A stretch of DNA of 64,000 nt, from assembly GCF_900454025.1 (NCBI RefSeq), contig NZ_UGQM01000001.1:1550001-1614000 (forward strand). The letters are read 5' to 3'. How positions within the stretch are numbered: position 1 is the stretch's first letter; the number at the start of each line of letters is the position of its first letter. This DNA is from Mycolicibacterium gilvum. Lineage in GTDB: Bacteria > Actinomycetota > Actinomycetes > Mycobacteriales > Mycobacteriaceae. Shown piece after piece: positions 57,862 to 64,000 of this stretch. A program made the translations under genes and the position numbers. The notes beneath the pieces were generated by a model. It had not been told where the DNA came from and did not search any database. It worked only from the letters and a program-made list of their open reading frames with translations.

Positions 57862-58707
57862 CTAGGGGCCGGTGTAGCCCGGGGGATTGGCGGAGTCGAC
57901 CCAGAAGTCCACTCCGAGTTCGGAACCCGGCACGCAGTCGTACACCGACAGGTCCGTCACCCCGGCCTCCAGCAGCACGTCCTCGCACAACAGCGTGTTG
58001 CCGGTGAAGCTCGAGGGTTTGGTCAGGATCGCGTAGGCCGCATCGGAGTACACCTCGGGCTTGCGGGAGCGCGCCATCGACTCGTCACCGCCGAGCAGGT
58101 TCTGCACGGCCGCCGTCGCCACCATGGTCCGGGGCCACAGCGTGTTCGACGCGATGCCCGCATCGCGCAATTCTTCAGCAATCCCCAACGCGCACAAGGT
58201 CATTCCGAACTTCGCCATCATGTACGGCGTCGGGCGCAGCCACTTGGACTCCAGCAGGATGGGCGGTGAGAGGGTCAGGATATGCGGGTTGTCGCGGCCC
58301 TTCATGTGCGGAATGCACGCCTGCGACACCGCGTAGGTCCCGCGCACCTGGATGCCGTTCATCAGGTCGAAGCGTTTGAGCGGAACGTCTTCGATCGAGC
58401 CGAGATTGATCGCCGAGGCGTTGTTCACGCAGATGTCGATGCCACCGAACTTCTCGACGGCCTGTGCCACCGCGGCGGCCACCGAGTCGCCGTCGCGGAC
58501 GTCGCCGACGATGGGAAGCGCCTGCCCACCGGCCTCCTCGATCTCCTCGGCCGCGGTGTAGACGGTGCCCGGCAGCTTCGGATGAGGTTCGGCCGTCTTG
58601 GCGACCAGCGCGATGTTGGCGCCGTCCGCGGCGGCCCGCTTGGCGATCGCGAGGCCGATACCGCGGCTCGCGCCCGAGATGAACATGGTCTTACCCGCAA
58701 GAGACAT
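57862..58707 (-). CDS. Short-chain dehydrogenase/reductase
   Basis: This 281-residue SDR has the NAD(P) motif FISGASRGIGLAIAKRAAAD, NNASAINLGSIED, and YMMAKFGM with the catalytic Tyr-Lys. The extended C terminus (EVYSDAAYAILTKPSSFTGN and beyond) is typical of hydroxysteroid dehydrogenase-like SDR2 proteins; Rv3224 has, as I recall, 282 residues. The ATG has TAGGGT (58719-58714) 6 nt upstream, overlapping the stop codon of ybaK, so it may be leaderless and independent of ybaK. Confidence 0.92.
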   Translation of the reverse strand: MSLAGKTMFISGASRGIGLAIAKRAAADGANIALVAKTAEPHPKLPGTVYTAAEEIEEAGGQALPIVGDVRDGDSVAAAVAQAVEKFGGIDICVNNASAINLGSIEDVPLKRFDLMNGIQVRGTYAVSQACIPHMKGRDNPHILTLSPPILLESKWLRPTPYMMAKFGMTLCALGIAEELRDAGIASNTLWPRTMVATAAVQNLLGGDESMARSRKPEVYSDAAYAILTKPSSFTGNTLLCEDVLLEAGVTDLSVYDCVPGSELGVDFWVDSANPPGYTGP

Positions 58708-58716
58708 GCGCCCACC

Positions 58717-59208
58717 CTAGAGCGCGCAGATGTCGTCGGTCACGGCATTGGTGAGCCGTACCAGGTCCCGCGGATCCAGCGAGACGTCCCATCCACGCTT
58801 GCCCGCGCTGCACAGGATCCGGTCCCAGTTCAGCGCCGACGCGTCGACGACGGTGGGCAGTGCCTTGCGTTGACCGAGCGGTGAGATGCCGCCGACGACG
58901 TATCCGGACGATCGCTGCGCAGCGGCCGGATCGGCCATCGTGGCCTTCGCGGCGCCCAGCGCCGCGGCGGCCGCCTTCAGGGAGAGCTTCGACGGCACGG
59001 GCAGGACCGCCACACCCAGACCTCCGGGGAGCGACACCACCAGCGTCTTGAAGATCTGCTCGGGTGCGAGGCCGCCGGCGCCCGCAAGCTCGCTGACGGC
59101 CTCGTCGCCGAACGACTCGGTGCGCGGGTCGTGGTGGTACTGCACGACGTCGTGGGCAACGCCCGCCGCGACCAGAGCTGCGATCGCCGGTGTCGCTGCA
59201 CGTGCCAC
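58717..59208 (-). CDS. ybaK: Cys-tRNA(Pro)/YbaK-type deacylase
   Basis: YbaK removes cysteine misattached to tRNA-Pro. From the GTG at 59208 it is 163 residues, normal for the family. Motifs: TPAIAALVAAGVAHDVVQYH, LAPEQIFKTLVVSLPGG with the conserved Lys, and GYVVGGISPLGQRKALPTVV, the GxxSP loop. TACGCT (59220-59215) is 6 nt before the start, suggesting leaderless transcription. It is divergent from sigH. Confidence 0.9.
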   Translation of the reverse strand: MARAATPAIAALVAAGVAHDVVQYHHDPRTESFGDEAVSELAGAGGLAPEQIFKTLVVSLPGGLGVAVLPVPSKLSLKAAAAALGAAKATMADPAAAQRSSGYVVGGISPLGQRKALPTVVDASALNWDRILCSAGKRGWDVSLDPRDLVRLTNAVTDDICAL

Positions 59209-59437
59209 CGGGACAGCGTAGGCCGCCGCGGCGCGGGAACAAGCTCGCCCGCGCGCGCTGTTGTTCTGACCGGCTGAGCGGGAATCAGAGCCGGTCACCG
59301 GTGGTCGTCGGTGTCAGCCTCTAGGATCTGGAGAGGAATCAATGGTGCCAGTGATGGCCATGAAAGCCCCATCGCGTTCGGTGTTCGTGCTGGACGTGAT
59401 CGGCGGCGCCGCTACAGAAGGGACGGTGTTCCCCACG

Positions 59438-60100
59438 ATGACCGACACCAACGGGCTGGCCGCCTCACCCGCGCCGGCCGACGCGGGCGAGGCGCGGGAG
59501 GAGACCGACGCCGAGCTGACCGCGCGATTCGAGCGTGACGCCATCCCGCTGCTCGACCAGCTCTACGGCGGCGCGCTGCGGATGACGCGCAATCCGGCCG
59601 ACGCCGAGGACCTGCTCCAGGAGACGATGGTCAAGGCCTATTCGGGGTTCCGTTCGTTCCGGGAGGGAACCAACCTCAAGGCGTGGCTGTACCGGATCCT
59701 GACGAACACCTACATCAACAGCTATCGCAAGAAGCAGCGTCAGCCTGCGGAGTATCCGACCGAGGAGATCACCGACTGGCAGCTGGCCGCCAACGCCGAG
59801 CACACCTCGACGGGGCTGCGCTCGGCCGAGGTCGAGGCGCTCGAGCTGCTTCCCGACAGCGAGATCAAGGAAGCTCTGCAGGCGCTGCCGGAAGACTTCC
59901 GGATGGCGGTGTACTACGCCGACGTCGAGGGCTTCCCGTACAAGGAGATCGCCGAGATCATGGAGACGCCGATCGGCACGGTGATGTCGCGTCTGCATCG
60001 CGGGAGACGCCAGCTGCGCGAACTGCTGGCCGGGGTCGCCCGGGATCGCGGATTCATTCGCGGCGAGCAGCTTGAGGCACCCGAGGAGGTCACGTCATGA
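59438..60100 (+). CDS. sigH: ECF sigma factor SigH
   Basis: SigH directs the response to heat, oxidative and thiol stress. From the ATG at 59438 it is 220 residues. Region 2: [20 protein letters not shown] and [20 protein letters not shown]; region 4: [40 protein letters not shown]. The first 30 residues ([10 protein letters not shown] onward) vary between species. An ATG at 59342 with a closer GAGAGGA could add 32 residues. TAGGAT at 59322-59327 may be a -10. The anti-sigma gene overlaps its stop (ATGA). Confidence 0.95.
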   Translation: MTDTNGLAASPAPADAGEAREETDAELTARFERDAIPLLDQLYGGALRMTRNPADAEDLLQETMVKAYSGFRSFREGTNLKAWLYRILTNTYINSYRKKQRQPAEYPTEEITDWQLAANAEHTSTGLRSAEVEALELLPDSEIKEALQALPEDFRMAVYYADVEGFPYKEIAEIMETPIGTVMSRLHRGRRQLRELLAGVARDRGFIRGEQLEAPEEVTS

Positions 60101-60426
60101 GCGGTATCGAGGGCGGCGGGGGCGTCACGGACAACCCGGAGGAACGCTGGACTCCGCCGGTGGGCCCGATCGACCCCGAGCATCCCGAATGCGCCGCGGT
60201 GATCGCCGAGGTGTGGACGCTGCTCGACGGTGAGTGCACCGTCGAGACGCGCGACAAACTCCGGCAGCATCTCGAAGAGTGCCCTGCCTGCCTACGGCAT
60301 TACGGCGTCGAGGAGAAGATCAAACGCCTGATCGCGGCCAAGTGCAGCGGCGAGCGCGCACCCGAGGGCTTCCGGGAGCGGCTGCGCATCCAGATCAGCC
60401 AGACCACGATCATCCGTCAGGGCTGA
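60097..60426 (+). CDS. rshA: Zinc anti-sigma factor RshA (RsrA-like)
   Basis: RshA holds SigH inactive and releases it on disulfide formation. The 109-residue protein has the ZAS motif [13 protein letters not shown] (H-x3-C-x2-C) and further cysteines at PECAAVI and AAKCSGE that complete the redox/zinc site. It overlaps sigH by 4 nt, which ensures stoichiometric synthesis. The strong hairpin at 60437-60475 ends the unit. Confidence 0.94.
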   Translation: MSGIEGGGGVTDNPEERWTPPVGPIDPEHPECAAVIAEVWTLLDGECTVETRDKLRQHLEECPACLRHYGVEEKIKRLIAAKCSGERAPEGFRERLRIQISQTTIIRQG

Positions 60427-60436
60427 CTCCCGAACA

Positions 60437-60475
60437 CGAAACCGCCCGGCCTCGCGACGAGGCCGGGCGGTTTCG
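60437..60475. terminator. Bidirectional terminator between rshA and bL37
   Basis: An 18-bp perfect stem with a 3-nt loop: CGAAACCGCCCGGCCTCG (60437-60454) and its complement (60458-60475). It lies between convergent genes and has almost no T run, so it is a hairpin that could serve both strands. Confidence 0.75.
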
Positions 60476-60492
60476 TTGCTGTCAGCGAGAGG

Positions 60493-60588
60493 TCAGCGAC
60501 CTACGGACTTCGAGCCGGCGTTGGGCCGCTTGCCGTGGTTGGCCTTGGAGTGCTTGCGGTCACGCTTCTTACGGCCACGCTTGGCCAT
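60493..60588 (-). CDS. Ribosomal protein bL37
   Basis: This 31-residue, highly basic protein begins MAKRGRKKRDRKHSKANHGK and ends with an NAGSKSVGR tail. I recognise it as bL37, the small large-subunit protein found in mycobacterial ribosome structures; the published form is about 24 residues, so the last seven may be a species variation. CGGAGGT is about 5 nt before the ATG, and a promoter lies at 60644-60672. It is divergent from the biotinyl carrier gene and easily missed because of its size. Confidence 0.85.
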   Translation of the reverse strand: MAKRGRKKRDRKHSKANHGKRPNAGSKSVGR

Positions 60589-60643
60589 GGGGTACCTCCG
60601 AGTAGTCGATGGGAACTGCCCCGCGCGGGGGTGGGTTGCGCTC

Positions 60644-60672
60644 ATTGTCGCATGTCCGCTGTGCGACACCAA
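60644..60672 (-). promoter_or_regulatory. bL37 promoter candidate
   Basis: On the minus strand TTGGTG (60672-60667), a 17-bp spacer and GACAAT (60649-60644) are a plausible SigA-type promoter, giving a leader of about 50 nt with a CCCGCGCGGGG palindrome before the ribosome site of bL37. Confidence 0.45.
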
Positions 60673-60763
60673 TTTGCCCGCGGACCGTCACCGGCGACAG
60701 CGGCACCGACGGTGTGGTTCGATGGGACGCGTCCAGCACCGGAGTTGAGGGAGTGGGGTGAAG

Positions 60764-60979
60764 ATGGCCGAGGATGTTCGCGCGGAAATCGTGGCCAGTG
60801 TGCTCGAGGTCGTGGTTCACGAAGGCGATCAGATCGGTGAAGGCGACACCCTGGTGCTGCTCGAATCGATGAAGATGGAGATCCCCGTCCTCGCCGAGGT
60901 CGCCGGAACCGTCAGCAAGGTCAGCGTGTCGGTCGGCGACGTGATCCAGGCCGGCGATCTGATCGCGGTCATCAGTTAG
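60764..60979 (+). CDS. Biotinyl carrier protein TB7.3
   Basis: This 71-residue biotin/lipoyl-attachment domain has VLLESMKMEIPVLAE, with the biotinylated Lys in the MKM motif, and symmetric beta-strands (EVAGTVSKVSVSVGDVIQAG). It matches TB7.3 (Rv3221c), a biotinyl carrier of acetyl-CoA carboxylase type. GGGAG precedes the start; the ATG at 60764 gives 71 residues, a GTG 6 nt upstream 73. The birA enzyme at 3892-4692 could modify it. Confidence 0.93.
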   Translation: MAEDVRAEIVASVLEVVVHEGDQIGEGDTLVLLESMKMEIPVLAEVAGTVSKVSVSVGDVIQAGDLIAVIS

Positions 60980-61032
60980 CTCTGACCTCGTACAACACCG
61001 CGACCACGTTCTCTTCCTAGACTTCTCAGGCC

Positions 61033-62523
61033 ATGTCGACCCTCGGTGATCTGCTCGCCGAGCACACGATTCTGCCCGGCAACGCCGTCGACCACCTTCA
61101 TGCGGTGGTCGGCGAGTGGCAGCTGCTCGCCGACCTATCCTTCGCGGACTACCTGATGTGGGTGCGCCGCGACGACGGCCACCTCGTGTGCGTGGCCCAG
61201 GTGCGTCCCAACACCGCTCCGACGGTGCTGCTGGCCGACGCGGTGGGCACCCTCGCCGAAGCCGACGACATCCCGATCGTGGCCGCCGCGTTCCGTTCCG
61301 GCGACATCGGTCGGGCCACCGTCGACGGTGAGTTCGGTTCGCCCGGGCTCAACGTCGAGGCGGTTCCGGTGCGCCACGGCAGCGACGTCGTCGCGGTGCT
61401 GACCCACCAGACATCGCTGGCGCCGCGTCAGGCCAGCCCGCTGGAGGCCGCCTATGTCGACTGCGCCGGCGATCTGCTGCACATGCTGTCGGAGGGCACG
61501 TTCCCCAACGTTGGGGACCTGGCGATGTCACGGTCGAGCCCGCGCGTCGGTGACGGCTTCATCCGGCTCGACGAGGCCGGCGTGGTCACCTTCGCCAGCC
61601 CGAACGCGATCTCGGCGTACCACCGCATGGGGCTGTCCGCCGAGCTGGAGGGCCACAACCTCGTCACCGTCACCAGGCCGTTGATCGCGGATACCTTCGA
61701 GGCGCAGGAACTGGCCAATCACGTCCGTGATTCGCTCGCGGGCGGATCGAGCATGCGCATGGAGGTGGACGCCGGCGGGGCGACCGTTCTGCTGCGTACG
61801 TTGCCGCTGGGGGTGCACGGCGTGGGCGTGGGGGCTGCGGTGCTGATCCGCGACGTCACCGAGGTGAAGCGGCGTGACCGTGCGCTGCTGTCGAAGGATG
61901 CGACGATCCGCGAGATTCATCACCGGGTGAAGAACAACCTGCAGACCGTCGCCGCGCTGCTGCGCCTGCAGGCGCGCCGGACCAACAACCCGGAAGGTCG
62001 CGAGGCGCTGATGGAGTCGGTGCGCCGGGTGTCGTCGATCGCGCTCGTCCACGACGCGCTGTCGATGTCGGTGGACGAGGAGGTCAACCTCGACGAGGTC
62101 ATCGACCGCATCCTGCCGATCATGAATGACGTTGCGGCGGTGGACTCTCCGATCAGGATCAACCGTGTCGGCGATCTCGGTGTGCTCGATGCGGACCGTG
62201 CGACGGCCCTGACGATGGTGATCACCGAGTTGGTCCAGAACGCGATGGAGCACGCCTTCGACGCGGAGACGCCGCAGGGCTGCGTGACGATCCGCGCGCA
62301 GCGGTCGGCCCGCTGGCTCGACGTCATCGTGCACGACGACGGGCGCGGTCTGCCCGAGGGATTCAGCCTGGAGAAGTCGGATCGACTGGGTCTGCAGATC
62401 GTGCGCACGCTGGTCTCGGCGGAGCTCGACGGATCACTGGGCATGCACGAGGCGGCCGAGGGCGGCACCGATGTGGTCCTGCGGGTGCCCATCGGACGGC
62501 GCGTGCGCGTCAGTCAGTACTGA
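61033..62523 (+). CDS. pdtaS: Sensor histidine kinase PdtaS
   Basis: PdtaS is a soluble histidine kinase that phosphorylates the antitermination regulator PdtaR and senses c-di-GMP or metals, as known from M. tuberculosis. The 496-residue protein has a GAF-like N half, a PAS region (about 170-280), the HisKA_2 H-box EIHHRVKNNLQTVAALLRLQ, and HATPase boxes ELVQNAMEHAFDAET, HDDGRGLPEGF and LGLQIVRTLV. TAGACT (61018-61023) is 9 nt before the ATG. PdtaR is not in the window. Confidence 0.94.
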   Translation: MSTLGDLLAEHTILPGNAVDHLHAVVGEWQLLADLSFADYLMWVRRDDGHLVCVAQVRPNTAPTVLLADAVGTLAEADDIPIVAAAFRSGDIGRATVDGEFGSPGLNVEAVPVRHGSDVVAVLTHQTSLAPRQASPLEAAYVDCAGDLLHMLSEGTFPNVGDLAMSRSSPRVGDGFIRLDEAGVVTFASPNAISAYHRMGLSAELEGHNLVTVTRPLIADTFEAQELANHVRDSLAGGSSMRMEVDAGGATVLLRTLPLGVHGVGVGAAVLIRDVTEVKRRDRALLSKDATIREIHHRVKNNLQTVAALLRLQARRTNNPEGREALMESVRRVSSIALVHDALSMSVDEEVNLDEVIDRILPIMNDVAAVDSPIRINRVGDLGVLDADRATALTMVITELVQNAMEHAFDAETPQGCVTIRAQRSARWLDVIVHDDGRGLPEGFSLEKSDRLGLQIVRTLVSAELDGSLGMHEAAEGGTDVVLRVPIGRRVRVSQY

Positions 62524-62577
62524 CGCTTTATGCCATTTCTGTTAGGCCTGATTTCAGTTGAATTGATTACACACGAG

Positions 62578-62605
62578 TACGGCCCCGACTTTTGTCGGGG
62601 CCGTA
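62578..62605. terminator. Terminator between pdtaS and whiB1
   Basis: A 12-bp stem, TACGGCCCCGAC (62578-62589) with GTCGGGGCCGTA (62594-62605), has a TTTT loop. It lies 54 bp after the pdtaS stop and 22 bp after the whiB1 stop. The convergent genes suggest bidirectional use; no T run follows. Confidence 0.75.
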
Positions 62606-62626
62606 TCGGTGTAGATCGAGGAGCGC

Positions 62627-62881
62627 TCAGACGTTCGTGCGGGCCTTCGTCCGGGCGTTGCGACGCTTGAGCGCACGGCGCTCGTCCTCGCTCATGCCGC
62701 CCCACACGCCGGCGTCCTGGCCGGACTCCAAAGCCCAGCTCAGGCATTCCGCGGTGACCGGGCAGCGGTTGCAGACGAGCTTCGCGTCAGCGATCTGGGC
62801 AAGGGCCGGGCCGCTGTTTCCCACCGGGAAGAACAGTTCCGGATCCTCGTCGCGACAGATCGCCTTATGGCGCCAATCCAT
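62627..62881 (-). CDS. whiB1: Iron-sulfur regulator WhiB1
   Basis: WhiB1 is an essential [4Fe-4S] protein that binds SigA and responds to nitric oxide. The 84-residue length is that of Rv3219. Cys ligands are AICRDEDPELFFP and CNRCPVTAECLSW; GVWGGMSEDERRALKRRNAR is the turn and DNA/sigma-binding tail. AAAGGGAG is about 7 nt before the ATG at 62881. The leader is about 100 nt, with the CRP-type site upstream. Confidence 0.96.
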   Translation of the reverse strand: MDWRHKAICRDEDPELFFPVGNSGPALAQIADAKLVCNRCPVTAECLSWALESGQDAGVWGGMSEDERRALKRRNARTKARTNV

Positions 62882-62999
62882 GGTCTGACTCCCTTTCATA
62901 TGCGCGCAGAAGGGCGCATGAGCTTTACATCGGCTGTTAACGCAAAGGCACGAAATGTTTCCGTGCTGTTGCAATAGATGCTTTCACAGGCTGAACAGA

Positions 63000-63037
63000 T
63001 GTCAATAGAACTTCGTTAACTCGTGGGCTATCTCACT
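63000..63037 (-). promoter_or_regulatory. whiB1 promoter with CRP-type site
   Basis: CGTGGGCTATCTCACT (63022-63037; minus-strand AGTGAGATAGCCCACG) matches the Cmr/CRP half-sites GTG-N8-CAC and, as I recall, the CRP1 site published for M. tuberculosis whiB1. A perfect -35 TTGACA lies on the minus strand at 63005-63000. I cannot place the -10 with certainty; the AGCATCTATT area at 62982-62973 is likely. Confidence 0.6.
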
Positions 63038-63152
63038 TCAAGGGTCGGGTACCCGGGCCCTCACACTGCTGTACTACGCTCTACCCATCTGCGCCCGAAA
63101 TCATGCGGGGCTTTCTCGGAACCTTTCTCCTGCCCACGCCGGTCTGCGCAGT

Positions 63153-64000
63153 TCAGCGCCCCATTCTCGCCGGTGGCGCGACCACCTGCAGAGCGCCGGG
63201 CACGGCGGTGAAACGCATCCTGTCGCGAGGCCCGAGGAAATCTCCGTCGATCTGGCATGCGACCGGGGTGTCGCTGGTCACCTCGACCCAGGCGAGGTCG
63301 TCGTCACGGATCAGGTGTTTGGCGTCCAGTCGGGGCTTGCGGGAGTTCATCTGCCGCGCCAGTCCCAGGTTGGCCCAGATGTTCATGCTCGTCGTCGCAA
63401 AGACACCCAGGCCCGTCTCGAAGGTGGTGTCGGGGTTCGTCCACACCGGACGCGAATTTGCGTACGTCCACGGGCTGGAGTTGGACACGAAGGCGAAATG
63501 CACCCCGCCGACGGGCTCCCGGCCGGGGAGGTGCAGCGTCAGCTGCGGCTCCTTGCGGGTCGCGGCCAGCATCTCGCGGACTGCGACGCGGATGTAGCGC
63601 GATGCGGTGACCTTGCGGCCCTTGGCGCGCTGCGCCTCGACGGCGGCCACCACGTCGCCGTCGACGCCCATGCCCGCGGTGAAGACACCCCAGCGTTCGC
63701 CGCAGTCCATCAAGCCGATACGCCGCCACGATCCTCCGCGCCGGAAGGCGCCGAGCAGGTCGACGAGCTGATTGGTGGCCTCGATCGGGTCCGGGCTGAT
63801 GCCCAGCGCGCGGGCGAACACGTTGGCCGATCCGCCGGGAACCACCCCGACCGCGGGGGCGGGATTGCCCGGGCCGCACTGCCCGACGATGCCGTTGACG
63901 ACCTCGTTCACGGTGCCGTCACCGCCGTGCACGATGACCACGTCGACACCCCCGCGGGCGGCGTCCTGCGCGATCTCGATCGCGTGGCCGCGGTGGTCGG
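63153..64000 (-). CDS. Diacylglycerol kinase-family lipid kinase, 5'-partial
   Basis: About 282 codons are visible; the frame continues past the right edge, so the N terminus is missing. VIVHGGDGTVNEVVNGIVGQ is the GGDG(T/S)xxE nucleotide loop of the DAGK catalytic domain, and GVVPGGSANVFARALGIS is the second motif. It corresponds to Rv3218 (321 residues as I recall). Substrate could be diacylglycerol or a related lipid. Its stop is 271 bp upstream of the whiB1 start; between them lie only the whiB1 regulatory region and 115 bp with nothing visible. Confidence 0.9.
   Translation of the reverse strand, partial: DHRGHAIEIAQDAARGGVDVVIVHGGDGTVNEVVNGIVGQCGPGNPAPAVGVVPGGSANVFARALGISPDPIEATNQLVDLLGAFRRGGSWRRIGLMDCGERWGVFTAGMGVDGDVVAAVEAQRAKGRKVTASRYIRVAVREMLAATRKEPQLTLHLPGREPVGGVHFAFVSNSSPWTYANSRPVWTNPDTTFETGLGVFATTSMNIWANLGLARQMNSRKPRLDAKHLIRDDDLAWVEVTSDTPVACQIDGDFLGPRDRMRFTAVPGALQVVAPPARMGR

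Noticed and set aside
59281..59378. SigH autoregulatory promoter upstream of sigH
   Set aside because: GGAAT boxes exist at 59281 and 59335 but no GTT element lies at the required 17-20 bp spacing.
63038..63152. Possible small gene between whiB1 and the lipid kinase
   Set aside because: Short open frames here lack ribosome sites and any recognisable sequence.

Overview
The window is high-GC actinobacterial DNA from a mycobacterium, most likely a fast-growing Mycolicibacterium-type species. The evidence is gene content and order: purK-purE-fadE25-birA, lcp1/rmlD-wbbL-manB, fbiA-fbiB, whiB2, pmmA-manA, alkB-rubredoxins-TetR-sahH-tmk, mtrA-mtrB-lpqB, hpf-secA1, ppk2, desA3, rsgA-aroA, sigH-rshA, pdtaS-whiB1 and a lipid-kinase gene. 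This follows, with insertions and rearrangements, the order I remember for M. tuberculosis Rv3218 to Rv3276c. No tRNA, rRNA or CRISPR array was seen. Layout: 1-5.7 kb purine synthesis (purK cut by the window edge, purE), a GAF protein, fadE25, biotin ligase and two tandem paralogous membrane proteins. 5.8-10.9 kb cell-wall assembly: the LCP ligase divergent from rmlD, wbbL and the GDP-mannose pyrophosphorylase, which make the rhamnosyl linker and the mannose donor. 10.9-14.8 kb a nuclease-like gene between 20-bp inverted repeats, then the fbiA-fbiB-Nudix unit for coenzyme F420. 15-20.3 kb whiB2, conserved small proteins and the mannose genes pmmA, SIS protein and manA. 20.3-23.2 kb a flavoprotein and an amino-acid permease. 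23.2-25.7 kb the alkane hydroxylase operon with a palindrome-rich promoter and its TetR gene. 25.7-31.7 kb sahH behind a structured leader, a lipoprotein, two in-frame adjacent alpha/beta hydrolases split by one TGA, and tmk. 31.8-36.4 kb mtrAB-lpqB and a Rieske lipoprotein. 36.4-40.5 kb a second nuclease-like gene in direct repeats, comF, hpf, and an IS701-family element inserted exactly at the hpf stop codon. 40.6-48.8 kb secA1, DUF6459, a WS/DGAT-like protein with a degenerate active site, a BCCT carrier, PPK2 and DUF6912. 48.8-51.5 kb the acyl desaturase DesA3 and its reductase, sharing one operator motif. 51.5-59.2 kb aldo-keto reductase, rsgA, aroA, SRAP, two methyltransferases, SDR and YbaK. 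59.3-64 kb sigH-rshA, the tiny ribosomal protein bL37, a biotinyl carrier, pdtaS, whiB1 and a partial diacylglycerol kinase. How the genes work together: PmmA, ManA, ManB, RmlD, WbbL and Lcp1 serve one mannose/rhamnose cell-wall programme. MtrAB-LpqB, WhiB1, WhiB2 and SecA1 serve division and envelope control. AlkB with two rubredoxins, and DesA3 with its ferredoxin reductase, are two di-iron lipid oxidation systems, each with its own palindromic operators. SigH-RshA and PdtaS are stress-signalling units. Many junctions are 1-4 bp ATGA/GTGA/TTGA overlaps, and at least ten genes seem to start leaderless, with a TANNNT box 6-8 nt before the start codon. The points most worth following are the hydrolase pair separated by one TGA, the sahH leader, the repeat-flanked nuclease-like genes, the shared desaturase operator and the IS insertion at hpf.
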